Below are positions 18,832 through 27,436 of a stretch of DNA of 64,000 nt, piece by piece (position 1 is the first letter of the stretch; the number at the start of each line of letters is the position of its first letter). The stretch is taken from NCBI GenBank assembly GCA_965234365.1, contig OZ248345.1:124001-188000 (forward strand), read 5' to 3'. The DNA comes from Planktophila grossartii. Lineage in GTDB: Bacteria; Actinomycetota; Actinomycetes; Nanopelagicales; Nanopelagicaceae. Both the position numbers and the translations under genes were made by a program. The notes under the pieces were generated by a model. The model saw nothing but the letters and a program-made list of their open reading frames with translations, did no database searches and was not told the origin of the DNA.

Positions 18832-20112
18832 ATGGCAATTATTGATGCAATCTACGCTCGTGAAATTCTTGATTCGCGCGGAAATCCAACTGTTGAAGTA
18901 GAAGTTCAGCTCGAAGATGGAACACAGGCTCGCGCAGCTGTTCCAAGCGGTGCATCAACTGGCGCATTCGAAGCATCAGAACTCCGCGATGGCGATAAGG
19001 GCCGTTACCTCGGTAAGGGCGTTCAGAAGGCGATTGCATTTGTTAACGATGAAATTGCTCCAGCAATCGAAGGCTATGACTCACAAGATCAGCGCCTCAT
19101 CGACTCAGAGATGATCGCACTTGATGGCACTCCCAATAAGTCACGTCTTGGTGCAAATGCAATCCTCGGTGTCTCACTTGCAGTTGCAAAGGCATCAGCT
19201 GATTCATCTGATCTCTCGTTGTTCCGCTACGTAGGTGGACCAAACGCACACGTTCTTCCAGTACCAATGATGAACATTCTCAATGGTGGCGCACACGCTG
19301 ATACAAACGTTGATATCCAAGAATTTATGATCGCTCCAATCGGCGCAGAGACTTTCCGCGAATCACTTCGCTGGGGCGCTGAGATCTATCACGCACTTAA
19401 GGCAGTTCTTAAGAAGCGCGGACTCGCAACATCTGTTGGCGACGAAGGTGGATTCGCTCCAAACCTCGATAGCAACCGTGCAGCACTTGATTTGATTATC
19501 GAAGCAATCACAGCAGCAGGCTTTAAGCCAGGCTCTGAAATCGCACTTGCGATGGATGTTGCAGCAACTGAATTCCACGACAACGGTAAGTACAAGTTCG
19601 AAGGTTCACTCCGTACTTCTGACGAAATGATTGCGTACTACGCAGAGCTCGTCAGCGCGTACCCAATCGTCTCTATCGAAGATCCACTTAACGAAGAAGA
19701 TTGGGCAGGCTGGAAGTCAATGACTTCATCCCTTGGCTCAAAGATTCAGATCGTTGGCGATGACCTCTTCGTAACAAACCCTGTGCGTCTTGCAAAGGGA
19801 ATTGAGACAGATACAGCTAACGCTCTTCTCGTAAAGGTAAACCAGATCGGTACTTTGACCGAGACTCTCGATGCTGTTGATCTTGCTCACCGCGCTAACT
19901 ACCGCAGCATGATGTCTCACCGTTCAGGTGAAACAGAAGACACCACAATTGCTGATTTAGCTGTTGCAACAAACTGCGGTCAGATCAAGACTGGTGCACC
20001 ATCACGTACAGAGCGCGTAGCTAAGTACAACCAGCTTCTTCGCATCGAAGAAGAACTCTCTGACGGCGCTGTCTATGCAGGTCGCCAGGCATTTCCACGC
20101 TTTAAGGGATAA
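18832..20112 (+). CDS. eno: Enolase
   Basis: Converts 2-phosphoglycerate to PEP in glycolysis. 426 residues with IYAREILDSRGNPTVEVEV at the N-terminus, GANAILGVSLAVAKA near 106, the metal-site SIEDPLNEEDW near 282, and the C-terminal signature MMSHRSGETEDT with QIKTGAPSRTER. GGGAGA lies just before the ATG. Codon usage is biased towards highly expressed genes. The 76-base upstream spacer probably contains a promoter but none is clear. Confidence 0.97.
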   Translation: MAIIDAIYAREILDSRGNPTVEVEVQLEDGTQARAAVPSGASTGAFEASELRDGDKGRYLGKGVQKAIAFVNDEIAPAIEGYDSQDQRLIDSEMIALDGTPNKSRLGANAILGVSLAVAKASADSSDLSLFRYVGGPNAHVLPVPMMNILNGGAHADTNVDIQEFMIAPIGAETFRESLRWGAEIYHALKAVLKKRGLATSVGDEGGFAPNLDSNRAALDLIIEAITAAGFKPGSEIALAMDVAATEFHDNGKYKFEGSLRTSDEMIAYYAELVSAYPIVSIEDPLNEEDWAGWKSMTSSLGSKIQIVGDDLFVTNPVRLAKGIETDTANALLVKVNQIGTLTETLDAVDLAHRANYRSMMSHRSGETEDTTIADLAVATNCGQIKTGAPSRTERVAKYNQLLRIEEELSDGAVYAGRQAFPRFKG

Positions 20113-20120
20113 GTACTTCA

Positions 20121-20567
20121 ATGGCGCGCAGATCCTCAGGAAGCAGAAGAAGGAAGAGTTACCGTTCACGTAACTTGAACTTCAACCGCAACCAAGGATC
20201 TGGGCGCACATTTGCAGTTGCTGCAATCTTCTTTATGTTGGCTCTCTTTCTTGCACCACCAATCAAGAGTTACTTCGTACAGCGCGCGCAGATTAGCGCT
20301 CTTCAATCTCAACTCAAGAGCGACCACGCAGCTCTCGATGCAGCACGCAAAGAGTTAACGCTCTGGCAGGATCCTGATTACATTAAATCTCAAGCGCGCG
20401 AACGTCTGCACTTTGTGATGCCAGGTGAACGTCAGTACATCGTCACAGGTACCGATGGATCAAACTCGGATGAAGCTGCACAGACAGATGTTGTTACCAA
20501 TCTTCCTGAAGGACAACCTTGGTATACCCGCATGATTGCATCGATCACAGAAGCAGGAAAAGCATGA
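20121..20567 (+). CDS. ftsB: Septum formation initiator FtsB/DivIC
   Basis: Bitopic divisome protein. The first 28 residues are Arg/Ser-rich and cytoplasmic, a single membrane helix follows (about 29-50), then a coiled coil (QISALQSQLKSDHAALDAARKEL) and the conserved WQDPDYIKSQARERLHFVMPGE motif near 82-104. 148 residues. It is 8 bases after eno and overlaps the DUF501 gene by 4 bases, the conserved actinobacterial order eno-ftsB-DUF501-ppx. Confidence 0.92.
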   Translation: MARRSSGSRRRKSYRSRNLNFNRNQGSGRTFAVAAIFFMLALFLAPPIKSYFVQRAQISALQSQLKSDHAALDAARKELTLWQDPDYIKSQARERLHFVMPGERQYIVTGTDGSNSDEAAQTDVVTNLPEGQPWYTRMIASITEAGKA

Positions 20568-21064
20568 GCTTAGAGAGCCGAAAAGCCACCGAAGAAGATC
20601 TCAAAGTTATTGAGAACCAATTGGGTCGCACACCTCGCGATGTCCATGCGATTTCCTATCGCTGCCCATGCGGAAAGCCTGCAGTAGTTGAAACTCCCCC
20701 GCGCCTTTCTAATGGCGAACCGTTTCCAACTTTCTATTACGCAACCTGCCCCCGCTTAACAGCTGCGATTTCTACCCTTGAAACAACAGGGATGATGGAA
20801 GAGATGACCAATCGCCTTGAGACAGATGCTGAACTTGCTGGAGCATATGCAGCAGCGCATGACGATTACATTGCAGCACGATCAGCACTCAAGATTGATG
20901 TTCCTGAAGTTGAAAATATCTCTGCAGGGGGAATGCCTAACCGCGTGAAATGTCTCCACTCACTTATTGCACACTCACTTTCAGCAGGTCCCGGAGTTAA
21001 TCCACTTGGCGATGAAGCACTCGCTGAACTTCCGAAATGGTGGAAGCACCTGCAATGCGAGTAA
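20564..21064 (+). CDS. DUF501 family protein
   Basis: 166 residues, cytoplasmic, of unknown function. Family features are DLKVIENQLGRTPRDV near the N-terminus, CPCGKPAVVETPPRLSNGEPFPTFYYATCP with several Cys, and the C-terminal NRVKCLHSLIAHSLSAGPGVNPLGDEAL containing the KCLH segment. The Cys/His pattern suggests a metal site (inference). The ATG is at 20564, overlapping the ftsB stop; an in-frame upstream Met at 20519 lies inside ftsB and is unlikely. Confidence 0.88.
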   Translation: MSLESRKATEEDLKVIENQLGRTPRDVHAISYRCPCGKPAVVETPPRLSNGEPFPTFYYATCPRLTAAISTLETTGMMEEMTNRLETDAELAGAYAAAHDDYIAARSALKIDVPEVENISAGGMPNRVKCLHSLIAHSLSAGPGVNPLGDEALAELPKWWKHLQCE

Positions 21065-21068
21065 ACAG

Positions 21069-21977
21069 ATGCGAGTAGCAGCCATTGATTGCGGCACCAA
21101 CTCAATCCGTTTATTGATTGCAGATGTCGAGGCCACCAACTTTCGCGAAATCGTTCGTGAGATGGAAGTTGTTCGACTTGGTCAAGGCGTTGATAAGACT
21201 GGCCAATTCCATCCTGATGCAATTGCCCGAACTCTCGCAGCCGTTGATAAGTACGCGCTCGAGATTGCTAAGCGCGGAGTTGAAAAGATTCGCTTCTGCG
21301 CTACCAGTGCTACTCGTGATGCAACCAATCGCGACCTCTTTATCAATGGAGTCAAAGAACGCCTCGGTATTGAGCCTGAAGTCATTCCAGGAGAAGTAGA
21401 AGCAGCACTTTCGTTCCAAGGGGCCACAAAGGATTTCGATAAGGCAGATGGCCCATTCCTCGTTATCGATATCGGTGGAGGATCCACTGAATTCGTCTTT
21501 GGTACCGACCACGTTGAATTCGCAAAGAGTATGAATATCGGATGCGTCCGTATGTCTGAACGCCATTTCACTGGTGGAGATGCCGACCCTGGCCAAATCG
21601 CTGCAGCGATTGAAGATATTGATGAAGCAATAAAGCAGGCAGGCAAAGTCGTTCCCATTACTCAAGCAAAGACTGTGATTGCAGTAGCGGGTACCGCCAC
21701 AACAGTTGCTGCGGCTGGCCTTGATCTACCCGCCTATGACCGTTATGCCATCCATCTTTCACACATCTCAGCCGAGAAGGTTCATGCAATCTCCAAAAAG
21801 TTCCTTGCGATGAAGCGCGAAGACCGCGAAGCACTTGGCTATATGCACCCCGGTCGTGTTGATGTTATTGGCGCCGGCTCACTTGTTCTCTCGCGCATCA
21901 TGCTTGCTACGGGCGCGACAGAGTTTGTTGCATCTGAATCTGACATCCTTGATGGAATGGCTTGGTCGCTTGTATAA
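21069..21977 (+). CDS. ppx: Exopolyphosphatase / pppGpp phosphohydrolase family protein
   Basis: 302 residues of the Ppx/GppA ASKHA fold. VAAIDCGTNSIRLLIADVE at the N-terminus and VIDIGGGSTEF near 136 are the phosphate-binding loops; AGTATTVAAAGLDL near 200 is the third nucleotide loop. The single-module length matches actinobacterial Ppx1/Ppx2 rather than the long E. coli form. The ATG at 21069 follows DUF501 by four bases; more upstream Mets lie inside that gene. It acts on polyphosphate and/or (p)ppGpp; which one cannot be told here. Confidence 0.9.
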   Translation: MRVAAIDCGTNSIRLLIADVEATNFREIVREMEVVRLGQGVDKTGQFHPDAIARTLAAVDKYALEIAKRGVEKIRFCATSATRDATNRDLFINGVKERLGIEPEVIPGEVEAALSFQGATKDFDKADGPFLVIDIGGGSTEFVFGTDHVEFAKSMNIGCVRMSERHFTGGDADPGQIAAAIEDIDEAIKQAGKVVPITQAKTVIAVAGTATTVAAAGLDLPAYDRYAIHLSHISAEKVHAISKKFLAMKREDREALGYMHPGRVDVIGAGSLVLSRIMLATGATEFVASESDILDGMAWSLV

Positions 21978-22665
21978 GTCGATCGAACTTCTCGATAAGG
22001 CGATAGTTAAGTGCCATCAATGTCCACGGTTAGTCGAGTGGCGAGAAGAAGTAGCAGTCACGAAACGTAAGGCATATGAGAACGAGAGGTACTGGGGTAA
22101 GCCGGTTCCAGGATTCGGTTCAAGCAAACCCAAGATGCTCATTGTTGGATTGGCACCTGGAGCACATGGTGCCAATAGAACAGGTCGAATCTTTACTGGT
22201 GACTCATCAGGAGATTGGCTCTACGGAGCACTTCACAGAATCGGTATTGCAAAGATTGCGACTTCAACTTCTCGCGATGATGGCCAAGAGTTACGAGACA
22301 CACGAATTTCCATGGCAGTTCGCTGTGCACCTCCAGGAAATAAACCAACTACCGAAGAACGTGACACATGTTCACCATTCTTTGAAAATGAGTTACAGCT
22401 GATTGCTCCTACAGTTCGTTCATTTGTTGCTCTCGGAAGCTTCGGATGGCAAGTTCTCATTAAATCCCTGAAGGCTCAAGGCCATAAAGTTCCCGCTGGA
22501 AAATTTGGACATGGATCTACGATTAAGTATTCACATGACGACGTTAACTATCTGATTGTTGGTAGTTATCACCCAAGCCAACAGAACACATTCACAGGCA
22601 AACTCACCAAACCGATGTTGGATTCAGTACTCAAAAAAGCAGCCAAGTTCGCGGGAATTCTCTAA
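21952..22665 (+). CDS. Uracil-DNA glycosylase, family 5 (UdgB-type)
   Basis: Excises uracil and related bases from DNA. Near the N-terminus CHQCPRLVEWREE supplies two of the Fe-S cluster cysteines; then YWGKPVPGFG and the active-site block VGLAPGAHGANRTGRIFTGD, characteristic of family 5 rather than family 4. Later Cys residues (RCAPPGNKP, DTCSPFFENEL) complete the cluster, and GSYHPSQQNTFTGKL is the C-terminal motif. The ATG at 21952 lies inside the end of ppx (26-base overlap); a TTG at 21970 is an alternative. 237 residues, a little shorter than the mycobacterial protein. Confidence 0.88.
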   Translation: MEWLGRLYKSIELLDKAIVKCHQCPRLVEWREEVAVTKRKAYENERYWGKPVPGFGSSKPKMLIVGLAPGAHGANRTGRIFTGDSSGDWLYGALHRIGIAKIATSTSRDDGQELRDTRISMAVRCAPPGNKPTTEERDTCSPFFENELQLIAPTVRSFVALGSFGWQVLIKSLKAQGHKVPAGKFGHGSTIKYSHDDVNYLIVGSYHPSQQNTFTGKLTKPMLDSVLKKAAKFAGIL

Positions 22666-22696
22666 CTCTTCACCTAGTAGACTTTCGCCTCTATTG

Positions 22697-22769
22697 GCCC
22701 CCATAGTCCAATGGCAGAGACAGAGGACTTAAAATCCTTCCAGTGTCGGTTCGAGTCCGACTGGGGGCA
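22697..22769 (+). tRNA. tRNA with TAA anticodon (Leu by codon), class I shape
   Basis: Acceptor arms are GCCCCCA (22697-22703) and TGGGGGC (22762-22768), discriminator A at 22769; CCA is not encoded. The anticodon stem GAGGA/TCCTT surrounds loop CTTAAAA with anticodon TAA (22730-22732). The T-stem is GTCGG/CCGAC with loop TTCGAGT. The variable region is only CCAGT (22740-22744), five bases, unlike the long arm normal in bacterial tRNA-Leu. The D-stem has three clear pairs. The codon match and A73 favour Leu; the arm length is odd. Confidence 0.85.
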
Positions 22770-22888
22770 CACTTCACAACCTTTTCTAAAACTTTACGCT
22801 CGCTAGAAAGTGGAAATATTCGCGCTTTGCCGTACGTTATGGAGTGTACGGAAGAGCCCTTCTTTCGCACATATATAAGGAGAGATTA
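22770..22888 (+). promoter_or_regulatory. Spacer upstream of the BI-1 gene with inverted repeat
   Basis: 119 bases between the tRNA and the BI-1 start. CCGTAC (22830-22835) and GTACGG (22846-22851) form a six-base inverted repeat with a ten-base loop. AAGGAGAG a few bases before 22889 is a strong ribosome site that decides the BI-1 start. CTTTTCTA and TAGAAAG further upstream could pair imperfectly and may end the tRNA transcript. No clear promoter boxes. Confidence 0.35.
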
Positions 22889-23620
22889 ATGCGCAGTTCT
22901 AACCCAGTCCTTACAGGCCGTGGTTTCGCTCGTATCAAAGAAGGAACTACCCAGGTTCAAGAGATCAATACGCTCGAGAGCCGCCCAACATCTGCACCAA
23001 TGTCGATTGACGATGTCGTCATTAAGACAGCCGGACTCTTTGCAGTCCTCGTTGCAGTGGGAACCTTTGCATGGCGTGCCAATAGCCCTGGCCTTGCACT
23101 TGTAGGTTTCCTTGGCGGATTTGTACTCGCGATGGTCAACTCATTTTCAAAGAAGGTTCGTCCTGCACTGATCGTTGCATACGCAGCATTCCAGGGACTT
23201 GCTCTCGGAACTATCAGCGCAATCTTCGAGGCTTCCTATCCAGGAATCGTGGGTCAGGCAGTAGTCGCAACAGGTTGTGCATTCGGTGGTGTTCTCATTG
23301 CATACCGCAGCGGAAAGATCCGCGTCACACCTAAGTTCACTCGCGTCTTGATGGGTTCTCTTATCGGATACTTTGTATTTGGAATTGCAACGCTCTTCAT
23401 CGGCTTCCCACAAGGTGGTCTCGGAACTCTCATCGCAGTAGGTGGAGTTGTACTTGCCTCAATGTTTATTGTGATGGACCTTGATCAGATTGAGAAGGCA
23501 GTAGCAGCTCGCGTTCCACAAGAAGAGTCATGGCGCTGTGCATTCGGCCTCATGGTTACCTTGGTCTGGTTGTACATGGAGGTATTGAGACTTATCTCAA
23601 TCCTACGTAGCAATGACTAG
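22889..23620 (+). CDS. Bax inhibitor-1/YccA family membrane protein
   Basis: 243 residues with about seven hydrophobic helices after a 50-residue polar N-terminus (RSSNPVLTGRGFARIKEG, typical of the actinobacterial members). The SIFEASYPGIVGQAV and C-terminal FIVMDLDQIEKAVA segments, with conserved Asp residues, are family hallmarks; relatives form a pH-sensitive calcium leak channel. Its role in actinobacteria is not established. The ATG at 22889 is chosen for its strong ribosome site; the frame is open further upstream. It ends 18 bases from the convergent MFS gene. Confidence 0.88.
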   Translation: MRSSNPVLTGRGFARIKEGTTQVQEINTLESRPTSAPMSIDDVVIKTAGLFAVLVAVGTFAWRANSPGLALVGFLGGFVLAMVNSFSKKVRPALIVAYAAFQGLALGTISAIFEASYPGIVGQAVVATGCAFGGVLIAYRSGKIRVTPKFTRVLMGSLIGYFVFGIATLFIGFPQGGLGTLIAVGGVVLASMFIVMDLDQIEKAVAARVPQEESWRCAFGLMVTLVWLYMEVLRLISILRSND

Positions 23621-23638
23621 CTAGTTACAGCAGAGTAT

Positions 23639-24850
23639 TTATTTACTCGATTGCCCGAGATGCGAAGCCCGTGTCTCGGGCAATTTTGTTGCTACAAGAA
23701 CTGCTACTGACATGAGTACTGCAGAGGTAAGAAATGCTGGTCTAAATCCATAATGGTCGGCGATAAAGCCGAGAATAATCGGCGCCACCATTGCGCCGGC
23801 ATCGCCTGACATCTGGAAGAGGCCAATCACTTGGCCACCTTTACCTTCAAGAACATCGCCGACAATCGATGATGGAGTTGTTGATAGGAAAGCGCCTCCA
23901 AAGCCAACAATGACGCTTGCTGCAATGAAGTGCCAAGGCTTAGTTGTGAACGCGAGAGCGATGATGAAGAGCGTGACAAAGGATGTGCCGATCACTGCTG
24001 AAAAGCGACGACCATTGAGGTCTGATAACTTTCCAGCGCGAAGCAAGAAGAGTCCATTGATGATTGTGGTGATTGTGAATCCAAGGCCCATAAAGCTAGG
24101 AGTTACTTTGATTTCTTCGACCATAAAGAGCGGCAGGATTGATCGGCTCATGCCAAAGAGAACCCACGATGTAATGAAAGAGATAATCAGAGCGCTGCGA
24201 TAAGGGCTGAGAGCAAGCGCAGATTTAATGGTGATTGTTTCGCGGTTTGAGGTAGCGGTGGGTTTTGCGGCAAGTGTTGAGTTACGTAAGAGGAATGCAC
24301 CTGATGCACTTGCTCCGATAAGAAGGAACCCATAAATAATGAGTGGTGCTCGCAGCGAGAATCCCGACAGCGCACCACCAACGACAGGGCCTGCCATCAT
24401 TCCCACGAGGAATGAACCGTTGTAGAGAGATTGTGCACGTGCGCGATGATCATCGTCGACTGCACGTAACAAGATAGAACCTGCTGCTACAGAGAACATA
24501 GATGAACCAAAGCCACCTACTGCGCGGAAGATAAGTAGCTGGCCGTAATTCTGAGCCATTCCAGCTGCAAATGATGTGATGGAGACGAAGCCAATTCCAA
24601 ATGAGTAGACAAGTCGTTCGCCAAAGTGATCGACGAGCTTGCCGCTGATAAGTCCTGTGGCAAAGCGGGCAAATGCGAAGGCAGAGAGGATGGCACCTAC
24701 CTGTGCATTATTGACGCCAAATGATCGTGCGAAGAGCGGGAGCGTGGGGGAGATGATTCCGAATCCGACTGCAACGAAGAAAGATGCGAAAACAAGAACA
24801 CCAACCTCTCGCGGAAATTCCGCAAAGGGGTTGGTGAACTTATTTTTCAC
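23639..24850 (-). CDS. MFS transporter, 12-helix drug-efflux type
   Basis: 403 residues with about 12 membrane segments. FARFATGLISGKLVDHFGERLVY (about 60-82) contains the loop 2-3 MFS motif, and the pseudo-repeat LRAGKLSDLNGRRFSAVIG appears in the second half. Similar proteins export drugs or metabolites; the substrate is unknown. It lies immediately downstream of the 14-helix MFS gene on the same strand (21 bases apart), so the two are probably co-transcribed within an exporter block. Confidence 0.85.
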   Translation of the reverse strand: MKNKFTNPFAEFPREVGVLVFASFFVAVGFGIISPTLPLFARSFGVNNAQVGAILSAFAFARFATGLISGKLVDHFGERLVYSFGIGFVSITSFAAGMAQNYGQLLIFRAVGGFGSSMFSVAAGSILLRAVDDDHRARAQSLYNGSFLVGMMAGPVVGGALSGFSLRAPLIIYGFLLIGASASGAFLLRNSTLAAKPTATSNRETITIKSALALSPYRSALIISFITSWVLFGMSRSILPLFMVEEIKVTPSFMGLGFTITTIINGLFLLRAGKLSDLNGRRFSAVIGTSFVTLFIIALAFTTKPWHFIAASVIVGFGGAFLSTTPSSIVGDVLEGKGGQVIGLFQMSGDAGAMVAPIILGFIADHYGFRPAFLTSAVLMSVAVLVATKLPETRASHLGQSSK

Positions 24851-24871
24851 AGGTATATAACGTGGCTCGGT

Positions 24872-26434
24872 TTAACCGAGCGCCTCGCCAGCTGCCTCAT
24901 TACGTGCAGATGCATAGTCAGCATTTGTACGCAGTGGGGTTTCGCGAAGGAAGAGCGCCACAAAGAATCCGATTGCAACAACAGGTGCTGCAACGAGGAA
25001 AACAACATGGAATGAATCAACGAATGCGTTCAGTGCAGTGATGCGACCTTCTGGAGGAAGAGCGCCAATAGCCGCAGTGTTGCTCTGTACAAGCTTTGCC
25101 TGCGCTGGATCAAAACCTGATGTGAGCAGGTAGTGACCGAGACGGTTTGTAAGGATTGTTCCGAAGATTGCAGTTCCGAATACAGAACCGAGTGAACGGA
25201 AGAATGTATTAGAGCTTGTTGCAACGCCCATATCCTTAAATTCAACAGCATTCTGAAGAGCGATCACGATGGTCTGCATGGAAAGACCAAGGCCTGCGCC
25301 GACCATGATTGCGTAGATAGATAGCTCCCAATAAGGAGTATCGATATTGAGGCGAACCATCGCCAAGATTCCAAGGGTCATGATGGCAGTACCCATAATT
25401 GGATAGCGCTTGTAATGACCGTGCTTTGTAATTGCCTTACCACTGAAGATGGAAGTGGAGACAATTCCGAGCATGAGTGGAATCAACTTCAGCCCAGCTT
25501 CAGTAGCTGAGTAACCCTTCACAACCTGCATGTACAAAGGCAACATAACGATTGCGCCGAACATACCTGCACCGATGATTGCACCAAGAATCGATGTCAA
25601 TGAGAAGGTGTGGTTCTTGAAGAGCGTCAGAGGAATGATTGGTTCGACTGCCTTTGATTCCCACTTAAGGAATAGAACTGTGAGCGCTACACCAGTTGCG
25701 ATGTAGGTAAGTGTGTGTCCATCTGTCCAACCATCTTGTGGACCGTAGATTGAAACGGCAAGAAGAGTTGTAGTGACAGCGGCTACGAGAAGGATTGCAC
25801 CGAGGTAATCAATCTTATGTTCGCGCTTCACCTTAGGAATATGCAGAACAGCTGATGTGATTGCGAGAGCTGCAATACCGAATGGAAGGTTGATGTAGAA
25901 GATCCAACGCCAACCTGTGATTCCAAGGATTGTTGCATGGTCTGAGAAGAAGCCGCCGAGAAGTGGTCCGGCAACAGATGAGAGACCCCACACCGCGCCG
26001 AAGTAACCCTGATAGCGACCACGTTCGCGTGGAGGAACGATGTCACCGATGATGACGAAGGTCAGTGCCATCAAGCCACCAGCGCCAAGTCCCTGTACTG
26101 CGCGGGTCGCGATGAGCTGAGACATATTCTGTGATGCACCTGCTGCAAAAGAACCAATAAGGAATGTCACGATTGCAAACTGGAAGACGATACGTCGACC
26201 ATAAAGGTCGGAGATCTTTCCGTACAACGGAGTCGATGCTGTCGAAGTAAGTAGGTAAGCGGTAACAACCCATGTGTAGTGGTCGAGACCGTTGAAGTCT
26301 TCAACGATGCTCTTGAGAGCGGTCGAGACAATTGTCTGGTCCAGCGCTGCAAGCAGCATGCCGGTCATAAGACCGCTGAGAATGATCATGATCTCGCGGT
26401 GTGAGTGTTCCTTTGAAGGCGCATTTTTTGTCAT
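24872..26434 (-). CDS. MFS transporter, DHA2 family (EmrB/QacA type)
   Basis: 520 residues with about 14 predicted helices. LAALDQTIVSTALKSIVEDF near the N-terminus is the DHA2 motif D1; YGKISDLYGRRIVF is motif A; RAVQGLGAGGLMALTFVIIGDIVPPRERGRYQG holds motif B and the loop typical of QacA-like drug:proton antiporters. The substrate is probably a lipophilic drug or fatty-acid-like molecule (inference). Its start is only 18 bases from the divergent drrA-like gene, so its promoter must overlap that coding region or lie in the tiny gap. Confidence 0.88.
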   Translation of the reverse strand: MTKNAPSKEHSHREIMIILSGLMTGMLLAALDQTIVSTALKSIVEDFNGLDHYTWVVTAYLLTSTASTPLYGKISDLYGRRIVFQFAIVTFLIGSFAAGASQNMSQLIATRAVQGLGAGGLMALTFVIIGDIVPPRERGRYQGYFGAVWGLSSVAGPLLGGFFSDHATILGITGWRWIFYINLPFGIAALAITSAVLHIPKVKREHKIDYLGAILLVAAVTTTLLAVSIYGPQDGWTDGHTLTYIATGVALTVLFLKWESKAVEPIIPLTLFKNHTFSLTSILGAIIGAGMFGAIVMLPLYMQVVKGYSATEAGLKLIPLMLGIVSTSIFSGKAITKHGHYKRYPIMGTAIMTLGILAMVRLNIDTPYWELSIYAIMVGAGLGLSMQTIVIALQNAVEFKDMGVATSSNTFFRSLGSVFGTAIFGTILTNRLGHYLLTSGFDPAQAKLVQSNTAAIGALPPEGRITALNAFVDSFHVVFLVAAPVVAIGFFVALFLRETPLRTNADYASARNEAAGEALG

Positions 26435-26452
26435 AGGCGGTAAGTTTACTGC

Positions 26453-27436
26453 GTGAAATCAGTTATCGCCGAAAACCTCGTAAAGACTTATGACAAAGGT
26501 CGAGTGCGCGCACTCGATGACCTCAGCCTTGATGTTGAAGAAGGAACAGTTCTCAGTGTTCTTGGACCGAACGGTGCAGGCAAGACAACCACTGTTCGCA
26601 TCTTGTCGACATTAATGCGCCCAGATTCAGGCAATGCTCAGGTTGCAGGTATCGATGTCATCAAGAATCCCGAAAAAGTTCGCGAAGTTATTGGTTTATC
26701 CGGTCAATATGCAGCCGTTGATGAAATTCTCACCGGTTATGACAATCTCGTTATGTTCGGTGAGTTGTATCACCTCGGCAAGAAACAATCTGTTCTTCGC
26801 GCAAATGAATTACTTGAGCGCTTCTCACTTACTGAAGCAGCGAAACGTCCTATCAAGACATATTCAGGTGGAATGCGTCGTCGTCTTGATTTAGCGGCCT
26901 CACTTATTGTGAAGCCAAAAGTTCTCTTCCTCGATGAACCTACTACGGGGCTTGATCCACGTGGTCGCCAAGAGATGTGGGGAGTCATTCAAGAGCTCGT
27001 TAAAGGTGGAGTAACCCTGCTTTTAACAACACAGTATTTAGAAGAAGCCGATCAACTCGCGGATGAAATCGCGGTTATTGATACAGGAAAGGTAATCGCC
27101 CGCGGAACTTCAGATGCACTGAAGAAACAAGTTGGTGGCGAACGCCTTGAGGTTGTTGTTGAACAAACTCATGTCGCAAAGACTATGGAGATTGTTTCTG
27201 CAGTCAGCGGCAACAAGGCAGCTCTCGATGAAGGCCTTCGCCTCATCTCTGCCCCAGTTTCAACAGGTTCCGCAGCCCTGTTTGAAGTTCTTAAAGCTCT
27301 TGATAGCGCCGGAATTCATGCACTTGATGTGGGGCTCAAGCGCCCATCGCTCGATGATGTATTCCTTTCGCTGACAGGACATGCAGCTGAAGAGAAGAAA
27401 GTCGAAGTTGCAGAGAAGAAGAGAGGAAGAAAATGA
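26453..27436 (+). CDS. ABC transporter ATP-binding protein, DrrA type
   Basis: 327 residues. Walker A GPNGAGKTTT (about 38-47), signature TYSGGMRRRLDLAASL near 140, Walker B VLFLDEPTTGLDP near 160, and LTTQYLEEADQLADEIAVID, the hallmark of the daunorubicin-resistance (DrrA) group. The C-terminal region carries the DrrA extension and ends in a Lys/Glu-rich tail. The start is GTG at 26453. Its stop overlaps the permease start by 4 bases. Together they form an ABC-2 exporter. Confidence 0.9.
   Translation: MKSVIAENLVKTYDKGRVRALDDLSLDVEEGTVLSVLGPNGAGKTTTVRILSTLMRPDSGNAQVAGIDVIKNPEKVREVIGLSGQYAAVDEILTGYDNLVMFGELYHLGKKQSVLRANELLERFSLTEAAKRPIKTYSGGMRRRLDLAASLIVKPKVLFLDEPTTGLDPRGRQEMWGVIQELVKGGVTLLLTTQYLEEADQLADEIAVIDTGKVIARGTSDALKKQVGGERLEVVVEQTHVAKTMEIVSAVSGNKAALDEGLRLISAPVSTGSAALFEVLKALDSAGIHALDVGLKRPSLDDVFLSLTGHAAEEKKVEVAEKKRGRK

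Noticed and set aside
20519..20563. Upstream Met for the DUF501 gene
   Set aside because: It lies inside ftsB in another frame; the ATGA overlap at 20564 with a family-like N-terminus is better.
21111..21665. 184-codon open frame on the minus strand
   Set aside because: Lies wholly inside ppx, whose motifs are intact; amino-acid composition is Cys/Asn-rich shadow, with no domain or ribosome site.
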